A stretch of 11,961 nucleotides of DNA, taken from JBDTVS01 sp040007095 (GTDB lineage: Bacteria > Acidobacteriota > Vicinamibacteria > Vicinamibacterales > CAVVIG01). Made by a program: the position numbers and the translations under genes. Below the pieces are notes generated by a model that saw only the letters and a program-made list of their open reading frames with translations, was not told the origin of the DNA and searched no databases. The stretch lies in the NCBI GenBank assembly GCA_040007095.1, contig JBDTVS010000121.1, forward strand, positions 1 through 11,961, read 5' to 3'. Positions 1-6,124 of the stretch are shown here, one piece after another. Within the stretch, counting starts at the first letter, position 1; each line of letters opens with the position of its first letter.

Positions 1-258
1 AAGCCGGATGGAGGGCTCAAGAGACTCGCGGACGAGACCGGCGGCGGGTATTTTCAGCTCGACAAGACGAACGACCTGGCGCCGACCTTCACGCGCGTCG
101 CTCAGGAACTGCACAGCCAATACGTGATCGGCTTTGCGCCGATGCAGCTCGATGGGCGCGTCCACAAGCTGGCCCTTCGGGTGAAGCAGCCGGGCATGAC
201 GGCGCGCGCCCGGCGAAGCTATCTGGCTGAAGCCGACAAATCGCAAGTCAGCAAGTAG
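1..258 (+). CDS. C-terminal end of a VWA-domain protein (acidobacterial VWFA-related type), 5' truncated
   Basis: This is an open frame from the window edge to TAG at 256-258, giving 85 visible residues. They include LADETGGGYFQL, then a helix-like stretch ending ELHSQYVIGFAP, then a short beta-rich tail ending RARRSYLAE. This pattern (Leu-Ala..Thr-Gly-Gly, then Glu-Leu-x-x-Gln-Tyr-Val-(I/L)-Gly, then a basic Arg-x-x-Tyr end) is the familiar C-terminus of the VWFA-related proteins common in Acidobacteriota, which are usually secreted. The VWA fold with its metal site and any signal peptide would lie upstream, outside the window. The stop is 10 bp before the frataxin start, so the two may be co-transcribed. 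The family call rests on recalled family patterns and is moderately firm; the ligand and role are unknown. Confidence 0.7.
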   Translation, partial: KPDGGLKRLADETGGGYFQLDKTNDLAPTFTRVAQELHSQYVIGFAPMQLDGRVHKLALRVKQPGMTARARRSYLAEADKSQVSK

Positions 259-268
259 GCCCCGGCCC

Positions 269-595
269 ATGACCGCTCTCAGCGAACAGGAATTCCGCAT
301 CAAAAGCGACGAGGCCCTGGAGCAAGCACGCCGGGCCCTATTGCCGCTTGCCGACCGGGAAGGTTTCGAGATCGAGCTGAACGAGGGCACGCTCAACCTG
401 CTCTTCGAGGAACCTTCGGAGGCGAGGTTTGTCGTGTCCCCGAATGCACCCGTTCGTCAGATCTGGGTATCGGCAATGTCGAGGGGTTACAAGCTGGCGT
501 GGGTCCCCGAGCTCGGCTCGTTCGCCCTCGACGCCGAACCGCTGCCAAGCCTCCTCGAGCGCCTGGCGCGGGTGCAACTGCAGCTCCCAGCCTGA
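269..595 (+). CDS. cyaY: Bacterial frataxin, iron-sulfur cluster assembly protein CyaY
   Basis: The protein is 108 aa, the usual frataxin length. Frataxins bind iron through an acidic ridge and modulate the IscS/IscU cluster-assembly machinery in the cytoplasm. Visible features in order: an N-terminal helix starting SEQEFRIKSDEALEQ (residues 5-19); a first strand pair FEIELNEGTLNLLFE (33-47), matching the family's 'D-x-x-x-G-x-L-T-x-x-F' pattern; PVRQIWVSAMSRGYKLAW (61-78), with the conserved Gln-Ile-Trp core and Gly-Tyr; and a C-terminal helix LPSLLERLARVQLQ. Acidic residues cluster at D14, E15, E18, D29, E31 and E34. The ATG at 269 gives a complete domain; only a weak AGG lies upstream. It follows the VWA gene by 10 bp and converges on the racemase-family gene. 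No other Fe-S assembly gene is in view, so the partners are inferred. Confidence 0.85.
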   Translation: MTALSEQEFRIKSDEALEQARRALLPLADREGFEIELNEGTLNLLFEEPSEARFVVSPNAPVRQIWVSAMSRGYKLAWVPELGSFALDAEPLPSLLERLARVQLQLPA

Positions 596-645
596 TCGCC
601 CCAAACACGACGCTCCGTACCAGCAGCCCGTGGTGAACGTCTGGC

Positions 646-664
646 TGCATCGACGAACGATGCA
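646..664. terminator. Inverted repeat between two convergent genes, candidate bidirectional terminator
   Basis: TGCATCG (646-652) and CGATGCA (658-664) form a perfect 7-bp stem around a 5-nt loop. It lies in the 82-bp gap between the stops of cyaY (+) and the racemase-family gene (-), where transcription from both sides should end. There is no T-tract on either side, so it is not a textbook intrinsic terminator. Confidence 0.35.
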
Positions 665-677
665 ACCCCACCGGCTC

Positions 678-1781
678 CTAGACCTTGAAGCCGTTTTTCA
701 ATGGATCGGCGTCATCGATGCAGAACGTGTGCTCTCCCGTGATCCAGGCAGACCCCGAGACCTCTGCCAAGATCGCTTCATAGTCGGCCACCGGCTCTCG
801 TCCACACACTCGCCCTTCGAACTGCGTGCCGAGGATGCTTTCGTGTACGAACGGTCGATTGTCGCTGAGCAGTCCGATCGCCTCCAGCACGGCCATCACT
901 GCCGCCGTACCGGCGCCGCAGGGTGATCGGTCGACTTGAGCGTCGGCGAACACGGTCACGTTGCGAAGGTCCGCGCTCAAGTGGTGTGGAGGGCCGGTAA
1001 AAATGGTGCCGGCCAGACCGCGCAGGCGCTGATCCAGCGGATGCACGATGTCTTGGCCGGCTTCGATCGCCTCCTTGATGTCCATGCCGAGACGTCGCAA
1101 CTCGGGCAGGTGGGACGCGTCGAGCGGCAACCCCACGGCTTCGCTGTCGACGATCGCATAGAAACCGCCGCCAAACGCGACGTCAGCCCGTATGTGCCGG
1201 GTCCCCAACTTTACCGACAGACCACCATGGAGCACGAACGAAGGCACGCCGACGACCCCGACCCGCGCGACACGCGGCCCGACGTGCGACATCGTAGCCG
1301 GCTCGATGCCGTCGTGGGCCGCTCGGTGCGCCGAGAAGCCCGTGACGGCCGTCGGATGTTTGCCAGCGTTCCCCGCGTCGAAGGATGAACCAAGGGTGGC
1401 CTCGGCGCGAATCGTTCCGGCCGGCACGTCGTAGACGACGGTCTTGCCGTCGCCGCCGGGCATCAGCAGGCCGCGCTCGAGCGCGATTGTCGTGACGGCG
1501 ATGATGCCGTGGCCGGACATCGTGCTGTAACCGTCGTTGTGCAGGAAAACGACTCCCGCGTGGGATCCAGGCGAAACCGCTTCAGTGAGGACGGCGCCGG
1601 ACATGTCGCCGTGGCCGCGCGGCTCGAGCATGAGGGCGCGCCGCAGGTGATCCTTCTTCCTGCGCACCCAATCACGTTTCTCGAACATCGTGCGCCCGGG
1701 AGGGGACGGAAACCCGTCGACGACCAGTCGCAGGGGCTGTCCGCCGACGTGGGCGTCGATTGTCTTCAGCGTGATCGTCAA
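678..1781 (-). CDS. Proline racemase superfamily enzyme (4-hydroxyproline epimerase / trans-3-hydroxy-L-proline dehydratase type)
   Basis: The protein is 367 aa, the normal family length, and cytosolic, with no signal peptide. Members act on proline or hydroxyproline by proton transfer at C-alpha between two residues on facing domains. Seen here: the N-terminal IDAHVGGQPLRLV (8-20), an MSGHG motif with Ser89 where racemases have the first catalytic Cys, and DRSPCGAGTAA (284-294) with the second catalytic Cys288. Ser/Cys pairs are known in 4-hydroxyproline epimerases and 3-hydroxyproline dehydratases, so plain proline racemase is unlikely, but the choice between the other two activities is open. 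The start is TTG at 1781: no in-frame ATG or GTG precedes it, and the conserved VGGQ block needs this start. It lies 52 bp after coxB on the same strand, suggesting read-through, although the role would be amino-acid catabolism. An unusual operon partner. Confidence 0.85.
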   Translation of the reverse strand: MTITLKTIDAHVGGQPLRLVVDGFPSPPGRTMFEKRDWVRRKKDHLRRALMLEPRGHGDMSGAVLTEAVSPGSHAGVVFLHNDGYSTMSGHGIIAVTTIALERGLLMPGGDGKTVVYDVPAGTIRAEATLGSSFDAGNAGKHPTAVTGFSAHRAAHDGIEPATMSHVGPRVARVGVVGVPSFVLHGGLSVKLGTRHIRADVAFGGGFYAIVDSEAVGLPLDASHLPELRRLGMDIKEAIEAGQDIVHPLDQRLRGLAGTIFTGPPHHLSADLRNVTVFADAQVDRSPCGAGTAAVMAVLEAIGLLSDNRPFVHESILGTQFEGRVCGREPVADYEAILAEVSGSAWITGEHTFCIDDADPLKNGFKV

Positions 1782-1797
1782 AGGCCTGTCAAACCGC

Positions 1798-1829
1798 GAC
1801 GGCCGGAGAGACGGCCGGAGAGATGGCCG
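1798..1829. repeat. 12-bp tandem repeat (about 2.7 copies) between coxB and the racemase-family gene
   Basis: GACGGCCGGAGA occurs perfectly at 1798-1809 and 1810-1821, followed by a partial copy GATGGCCG to 1829. It fills most of the 52-bp gap after the coxB stop (1834-1836) and before the TTG start at 1781. It looks like local slippage; no function is evident. Confidence 0.7.
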
Positions 1830-1833
1830 AACG

Positions 1834-2616
1834 CTAGTTGCCGGCCTTTTCCTTCAGCTGATCGGCCATCCACTTCTGGTAGTCGGTGGCACTCTGGACG
1901 GTGAGGAAGCCGCGCATGCGGAAGTGACCAAGGCCGCACAACTGCGAGCACGCGATCTCGTAGTCGAAGTCGGCCTTACCCATTTTCTGACGCATGTCGG
2001 CGGTGGTGACGGTCGGAATGAACCAGACCGGAATCCGGAGTCCGGGAATGGCGTCCTGTTTCACCCGCATCTCGTAGACACCGAAGCTGTGGATGACGTC
2101 CTTGCTGGACAACTGGACGAGCACGGGCCGATCCACCGGGACGTTCAGCTGATTGATGGTGGTGACATCGTCCTTCCCGTCCGGATCGTTGCGATCGAGC
2201 CCGAGCGGATTGTCGGCGGAGACGAGCGTGACGTCGGTTCGACCGAATCTGCCGTCGGCGCCTGGATACTGCACGTTCCAGGCGAACTGCTCGCCCACCA
2301 CGCGAACCACGGTGGCTTCGCTCTCGGCGGGGAACTGCTGGACTCGCTTCGCCCAGGCCGGGATGGCGTAGCCGATGAGCAGCACCATCTCGGCGATCAC
2401 AATCGCCACCTCGATGCCCTTGGACAGCTTGCCTTTGGCGCCCGCGTAGTCCGCCTTGGGGTTCGCGCGGCGGCTGAAGCGTACTAGCACGTAGACGAAG
2501 AAGGCGCCCCAGCCGATAAAGAGGACGGCCATCAGCCAATGGATGAGCACGATCATCTGGTCGATGTCGCCGGCGTGGGACGAGGCTGCGACGGGCAGCC
2601 CGAGAAATTCCTGCAT
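1834..2616 (-). CDS. coxB: Cytochrome c oxidase subunit II (CuA subunit)
   Basis: The protein is 260 aa. Subunit II accepts electrons from cytochrome c at a dinuclear CuA centre on the periplasmic side and passes them to subunit I. There are two membrane helices (about 21-46 and 68-88), followed by the cupredoxin domain. EQFAWNVQYP (109-118) is the aromatic electron-entry stretch. CuA ligands are all visible: H176 in VIHSFGV, then C223, C227, H231 and M234 in CSQLCGLGHFRM. The usual Glu between the cysteines is Gln225, as in the ba3 oxidase of Thermus. There is no C-terminal cytochrome c domain, so a separate donor is required. No cleavable signal is obvious. The ATG at 2616 overlaps the stop of the preceding gene (TAATG), with AAGGAA upstream. 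This is the last oxidase gene of the operon, an atypical position. Confidence 0.95.
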   Translation of the reverse strand: MQEFLGLPVAASSHAGDIDQMIVLIHWLMAVLFIGWGAFFVYVLVRFSRRANPKADYAGAKGKLSKGIEVAIVIAEMVLLIGYAIPAWAKRVQQFPAESEATVVRVVGEQFAWNVQYPGADGRFGRTDVTLVSADNPLGLDRNDPDGKDDVTTINQLNVPVDRPVLVQLSSKDVIHSFGVYEMRVKQDAIPGLRIPVWFIPTVTTADMRQKMGKADFDYEIACSQLCGLGHFRMRGFLTVQSATDYQKWMADQLKEKAGN

Positions 2617-2891
2617 TAGGTCGTTCCTTCCTGCGCGTGAGGCGCGTGTCGTAGGAGTTCAGCGCTCGCCGAGGGCGAATCGCCTGCTTCCACGAGGCGG
2701 GCTCGTCGCATGAGGTAAATGAAGAAGGTGGCGAACGCGAGCAGCAGGCTCCCGATGAACCCGAGCATCACGAGAATGCCGTAGTTGATGCCCAGCGCCA
2801 GCGGGGAATCGTTCTGGCCGAAGCAGACCGGGCACGCCAGCAAGGCGCGCGGCACGGCCGCCAGCAGTATGGTCATGAGGGCACGGCGCAT
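2616..2891 (-). CDS. Small membrane protein with a CPVC motif, inside the cytochrome oxidase operon
   Basis: The product is 91 aa. Residues 1-20 are a short hydrophobic leader ending RALLAC, followed by PVCFGQND, so two cysteines (C20, C23) sit in a CPVC motif. A single strong membrane helix follows at about 38-60 (INYGILVMLGFIGSLLLAF...), then MRRAR and a polar, probably cytoplasmic tail of about 30 residues. The LLAC sequence resembles a lipobox but has Leu at -2 and an Arg inside the hydrophobic stretch, so lipoprotein processing is uncertain. Its ATG overlaps the previous stop (TGATG) and its stop overlaps the coxB ATG, so it is probably translated in step with coxB. Similar CxxC single-helix proteins near oxidase genes in Acidobacteriota and Planctomycetes are my recollection only. 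A role in copper or thiol handling is conjecture; the function is not known to me. Confidence 0.75.
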   Translation of the reverse strand: MRRALMTILLAAVPRALLACPVCFGQNDSPLALGINYGILVMLGFIGSLLLAFATFFIYLMRRARLVEAGDSPSASAELLRHAPHAQEGTT

Positions 2892-3088
2892 CACAGGTTC
2901 CGCGTCTTGCGCTGAAAGGCCGCGGCGTACGCGACCAGGCCGAGCGCACCGGCGATCGACCCTGCGGCGGTGAGGATGAACATGGCATCCGGCCTGACTT
3001 GGTACTGCTCGACCGCCCACGCGCCACAGAAGGCCGCCAGAATGATCGACAACGCGATGAAGAACAGGTGAAACATCCTGAGGGTCAT
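2891..3088 (-). CDS. Small two-helix membrane protein, unknown function, inside the oxidase operon
   Basis: The protein is 65 aa. It has two predicted membrane segments, about 4-26 (RMFHLFFIALSIILAAF...) and 35-57 (AMFILTAAGSIAGALGLVAY), joined by the polar EQYQVRPD and ending in a basic tail QRKTRNL. It starts 2 bp after the subunit IV stop, with AGGG in the end of that gene as a weak ribosome site. It ends in a TGATG overlap with the next gene. This tight packing supports a real gene despite its size. I recognise no family motif. It could be an accessory or assembly subunit of the oxidase, analogous to other short hydrophobic subunits, but that is inference from position. Confidence 0.7.
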   Translation of the reverse strand: MTLRMFHLFFIALSIILAAFCGAWAVEQYQVRPDAMFILTAAGSIAGALGLVAYAAAFQRKTRNL

Positions 3089-3090
3089 GT

Positions 3091-3432
3091 CTATCGCCCT
3101 GCGTGTTCCACGGCCGCGTGGCCGGTCTCGATCGGCGTCCCGATCTCATTGCCGATCGTGAACAACGGCAGAAGGATCACCAGCGCGAACCCGATCATGG
3201 TCAGGAGCAGCGCGCCGTAGATCCACTTCTTCTCGTGGTTGAGGTGCATGAAGATCGAGGCAACCATCGTGCCCTTGGTGGTCGCGATGATCAAGGCGAC
3301 CGTGATCGCCATCGGAACGGCGAGGTGGATCTGGTTCACCGCCACCGTGATCCCGGTAAAGACGAACAGCGCCGCGCCCACCGTCAGGTAGGTGCGGATG
3401 CTCTTTTTCACGCTTGCCGCATCGGAGTGCAT
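3091..3432 (-). CDS. Cytochrome c oxidase subunit IV family protein
   Basis: The protein is 113 aa, typical for the prokaryotic subunit IV family. It has three membrane segments (about 14-33, 37-62, 71-92). The family's signature is visible between the second and third: KGTMVASIFMHLNHEKKW (53-70). This small subunit is not catalytic and is thought to stabilise the heme-copper oxidase complex. The start is set by a good ribosome site, GGAGGA at 3437-3442, four bases before the ATG at 3432. In-frame sequence further upstream only overlaps coxC in another frame. It follows coxC by 80 bp and is followed after 2 bp by a 65-aa membrane-protein gene. The name coxD or ctaF is used for homologues; naming varies. 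Confidence 0.85.
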   Translation of the reverse strand: MHSDAASVKKSIRTYLTVGAALFVFTGITVAVNQIHLAVPMAITVALIIATTKGTMVASIFMHLNHEKKWIYGALLLTMIGFALVILLPLFTIGNEIGTPIETGHAAVEHAGR

Positions 3433-3436
3433 GTTG

Positions 3437-3463
3437 TCCTCCACGGTCCCCCCGGAGGGACCG
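3437..3463 (-). promoter_or_regulatory. Ribosome site and adjacent hairpin upstream of the subunit IV gene
   Basis: On the minus strand a perfect 7-bp stem, CGGTCCC with GGGACCG (3444-3463, 6-nt loop), ends one base before the ribosome site GGAGGA (3437-3442). The loop begins TCC and could compete for pairing with the ribosome site. There is no T-tract, so it is not a clear terminator. Processing, partial termination or translational tuning between coxC and subunit IV are possible. Confidence 0.4.
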
Positions 3464-3512
3464 CGTGCTTTTCGCAGGCTTTCGCGCCCGAGGCGCGGGA
3501 GCCCGGCCGAAC

Positions 3513-4097
3513 CTACAACAAATACAAAACGGGGAACAGGAAGATCCAGACGAGGTCGACGAAGTGCCAGTACAACCCCGTGTTTTCGATCCGGTTCGTG
3601 AACTGCTCCGGGTTCGCCTTCCACATCTTGGCGCCGGGGCCGATGAAATACGCCATCACCACCATCCCGCCGATGATGTGCAGCCCGTGAAGGCCGGTCA
3701 ACGTGAAGTAGATCGCGAGAAACGTGCTGTGCCAGGGTCCCTCTCCACGTGCGAGGTGATCGGCGTACTCGAAGTACTTGTTCACCAGGAAGAGGCCTGA
3801 CAACACGAAGGTCAGGATCAGATACAGACGATGCTTCCCGAAGTCGTTCAGCTTCAGTGACGCCCACGCCATCACCATCGTGACCGACGAGCCGATCAGG
3901 ATGAAGGTGTTCGCCATTCCCAGCCAGACGTTCAGCTCACCGTGGGGCCACTCGACCGAGCCGACCCGCAGGATGATGTAGGTGGAGAACAACGCACCGA
4001 ACAGCATCACTTCGGACGCCAGGAACAACCAGGTGCCGAGCTTCCCGTTCGTCAGTCCGCTATCAGGCCGCTCTTCGACGATGTAAGGAATATTCAT
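3513..4097 (-). CDS. coxC: Cytochrome c oxidase subunit III
   Basis: With ATG at 4097 the protein is 194 aa, the five-helix bacterial form. Membrane segments fall at about 22-44, 57-80, 90-108, 126-149 and 175-194. Recognisable blocks are WLFLASEVMLFGALF (23-37) with the conserved membrane Glu29, FTLTGLHGLHIIGG (131-144), and the C-terminal YWHFVDLVWIFLFPVLYLL, the classic end of this family. Subunit III does not carry metals; it supports proton uptake and stability of subunit I. A TTG at 4115 would add six residues, but neither start has a good ribosome site; ATG is preferred. It lies 123 bp after coxA, with a tandem repeat in the gap. Confidence 0.93.
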   Translation of the reverse strand: MNIPYIVEERPDSGLTNGKLGTWLFLASEVMLFGALFSTYIILRVGSVEWPHGELNVWLGMANTFILIGSSVTMVMAWASLKLNDFGKHRLYLILTFVLSGLFLVNKYFEYADHLARGEGPWHSTFLAIYFTLTGLHGLHIIGGMVVMAYFIGPGAKMWKANPEQFTNRIENTGLYWHFVDLVWIFLFPVLYLL

Positions 4098-4122
4098 GAC
4101 AATCGGATCGCGCAAGACACTG

Positions 4123-4178
4123 TTTCAGAACGCCGTTTTCAGAACGCCGCTTTCAGAACGCCGCTTTCAGAATGCCGG
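4123..4178. repeat. Four tandem 14-bp units between coxA and coxC
   Basis: The plus-strand unit TTTCAGAACGCCGC is repeated without gaps at 4123-4136, 4137-4150, 4151-4164 and 4165-4178. Changes are limited to the last base of copy 1 (T) and two bases in copy 4 (AATGCCGG). The array ends 25 bp upstream of the coxC ATG and starts 42 bp after the coxA stop, so it occupies the untranslated spacer of the operon mRNA. Fourteen is not a multiple of three, which fits non-coding DNA. Confidence 0.9.
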
Positions 4179-4220
4179 AGGCAAGAACGCCTTGTGCATT
4201 CTGCCTGATGATCTCGTGCA

Positions 4221-6002
4221 CTACATCCGTTCCGGCTCGAACGACGGGGTGAAATCGGTGGCCGCACCCGGCACGCTGTATTCGTACGGCCCGCGATAGA
4301 CCACCGGCTCGGTCAGGAAATTGCCATGTCCGGGCGGCGAGGGCGCGGACCACTCGAGCGTGGTGGCCTGCCAGGGATTGCGGTCGACCGCCTGTCCCCA
4401 CTTGATGCTCGCGAAGAAATTGATGATGAACGGGAGTTGGAACAGGCCGAGCCCCCACGCCGCGAATCCGATCATGACGTTCCACTTGAGCAGGCCGGCA
4501 TTGTGCGCGTACTGGGCGCCGCCGTCGTACATCCGGCGGTTCATGCCGCCCAGGCCCTGGATGAACATCGGCATGAAAACGGCGTTGATACAAATGAACG
4601 ACCCCCAGAAATGGATCTGTCCGAGCAGGTCGTTCATCTTCCGCCCGGTCGCCTTCGGGAACCAGTAATAGATCCCGGCGAACAGCGCGAAGATCGTCCC
4701 TGGCGCGACCACATAGTGGAAGTGCCCGATGACGTAGTAGGTGTCGTGCAAGTGGATATCGGGCGGGGCAAGTCCGAGCGGCAGACCGGTCAATCCACCG
4801 ATGCCGAACATCGGCAGAAACGCCAGCGCGAACAGCATCGGCGTGGTGAAGCGAATGGACGCGCCCCACAACGACAACAGCAGCGCCGTGAGAATGACCA
4901 CCGACGGGATCGAGATGATCATCGTGGTCGTCTGGAAGAACGCGCTCATCGTGGTCCCCATGCCGGTCATGAACATGTGGTGAGCCCAGACGATGAACGA
5001 CGTAAAGCCGAGAAACGTCACGGAATACACCATCGCGCGGTAGCCCCAGAGCGGCTTGCGCGTGTTGTTCGCAATCACCTCGGCCACGATGCCCATGGCC
5101 GGAAGGATGAGGACGTACACCTCGGGATGCGCGAGGAACCAGAACAGGTGCTGCCAGAGGATCGGATTGCCCCCGCCGGCGACCTCCACGACCTTGCCGC
5201 TGACGACCAGACCGCTCGGCATGAAGAAGCTGGTGCCGGCCACCTTGTCCATCAACTGCATGATGCCGGCCGCCTCAAGCGGCGGGAACGCCAGCAGCAG
5301 CAGAAACGACGTCACAAACTGCGCCCAGACGAAGAACGGCAGGCGCATGTAGCTCAGCCCCTTCGCCCTCAACTGCACGATGGTGACGATGAAGTTCACC
5401 GACCCGAGAAGTGACGAGGTGATCAGGAAGATCATCCCGATCAACCACATGGTCTGTCCGTCGGTCTTGGTGATGACCGACAGCGGCGGATACGACGTCC
5501 ACCCGGACTGCGCCGCGCCGCCGGGAATGAAGAAGCTCGCGAGCATGATCATGCCGCCCACGAAATAGACCCAGTAGCTCATCATGTTGAGCTTCGGGAA
5601 CGCCATGTCCGGGGCGCCAATCTGCAGCGGCATGACGAAGTTCCCGAAGCCGCCGACCGCGAGCGGCACGACCCCCATGAACACCATGATGGTCCCGTGC
5701 ATCGCCCCCAGCATGTTGTAGAACTCGGGCAACATGATTCCGCCCGGCGCTTTGTCCTGCCCGAACAGATTGCCGATGAGCGGAATGGGCGAGCCCGGAT
5801 AGGCCATCTGATACCGCATCAGCATCATCAGGCAGAAGCCGAACAACAGGAACAGGAGTCCGGTGATCGCGTACTGGATCCCGATGACTTTGTGATCCTG
5901 AGAGAAAACATATTGACGCCAGAAACCCAGCGCTTCGTGATGATGCTCATGTTCATGGGCGTGCCCATGAGCCATCGTTCCGACGGTCGTTGCGTTGTCC
6001 AT
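4221..6002 (-). CDS. coxA: Cytochrome c oxidase subunit I (heme a / heme a3-CuB)
   Basis: The protein is 593 aa. This is the catalytic subunit that reduces O2 to water and pumps protons. All ligands are visible: H102 in AMHGTIM and H429 for the low-spin heme; H427 in GHFHYVV for heme a3; H292, H341 and H342 for CuB. In AHPEVYVLILP the Glu294 and Tyr296 (cross-linked to H292 in the family) are present, the A1-type pattern rather than the YS form. About twelve membrane helices are expected. The N-terminus is unusually His-rich: seven His in residues 12-22. The ATG at 6002 is chosen because DHKVIGIQYAITGLLF follows at the usual spacing and GAGAG lies upstream. A longer frame to 6347 would overlap the divergent gene and looks spurious. 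It heads the oxidase operon. Confidence 0.96.
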   Translation of the reverse strand: MDNATTVGTMAHGHAHEHEHHHEALGFWRQYVFSQDHKVIGIQYAITGLLFLLFGFCLMMLMRYQMAYPGSPIPLIGNLFGQDKAPGGIMLPEFYNMLGAMHGTIMVFMGVVPLAVGGFGNFVMPLQIGAPDMAFPKLNMMSYWVYFVGGMIMLASFFIPGGAAQSGWTSYPPLSVITKTDGQTMWLIGMIFLITSSLLGSVNFIVTIVQLRAKGLSYMRLPFFVWAQFVTSFLLLLAFPPLEAAGIMQLMDKVAGTSFFMPSGLVVSGKVVEVAGGGNPILWQHLFWFLAHPEVYVLILPAMGIVAEVIANNTRKPLWGYRAMVYSVTFLGFTSFIVWAHHMFMTGMGTTMSAFFQTTTMIISIPSVVILTALLLSLWGASIRFTTPMLFALAFLPMFGIGGLTGLPLGLAPPDIHLHDTYYVIGHFHYVVAPGTIFALFAGIYYWFPKATGRKMNDLLGQIHFWGSFICINAVFMPMFIQGLGGMNRRMYDGGAQYAHNAGLLKWNVMIGFAAWGLGLFQLPFIINFFASIKWGQAVDRNPWQATTLEWSAPSPPGHGNFLTEPVVYRGPYEYSVPGAATDFTPSFEPERM

Positions 6003-6046
6003 TGTTGTCTCTCGGGCCTGCCGCCTCGGTCGTGTCGAGCGCCAAG

Positions 6047-6076
6047 ATTGTATGCAGAAGGGAGAAGCCCGCGCAA
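6047..6076 (-). promoter_or_regulatory. Candidate sigma-70-type promoter for the cox operon
   Basis: On the minus strand, TTGCGC (6071-6076) and TACAAT (6047-6052) are separated by 18 bp. The -10 matches TATAAT at five of six positions; the -35 is weak (three of six). Transcription would start near 6040, leaving a leader of about 38 nt before the coxA ATG at 6002. It lies in the 122-bp divergent spacer shared with the TPR gene. No operator is evident. Confidence 0.4.
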
Positions 6077-6124
6077 GTGATGGACGCGCCCCCGCGTTGG
6101 CGGTCGCGCGATAAGATTGTGCAG

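Noticed and set aside
4123..4178. CRISPR-like array
   Set aside because: The 14-bp units are contiguous with no spacers; it is a simple tandem repeat.
4326..5414. Long open frame (362 codons) on the plus strand, antisense to coxA
   Set aside because: The product is rich in His, Arg, Glu and Gln with no domain pattern, as expected for the complement of a high-GC membrane-protein gene. The coxA frame on the other strand is certain.
6112..6117. TAAGAT as a -10 box for the TPR gene, implying a leaderless mRNA
   Set aside because: It matches the consensus at only four of six positions, and the nearest TTG box is 9 bp away, too close.
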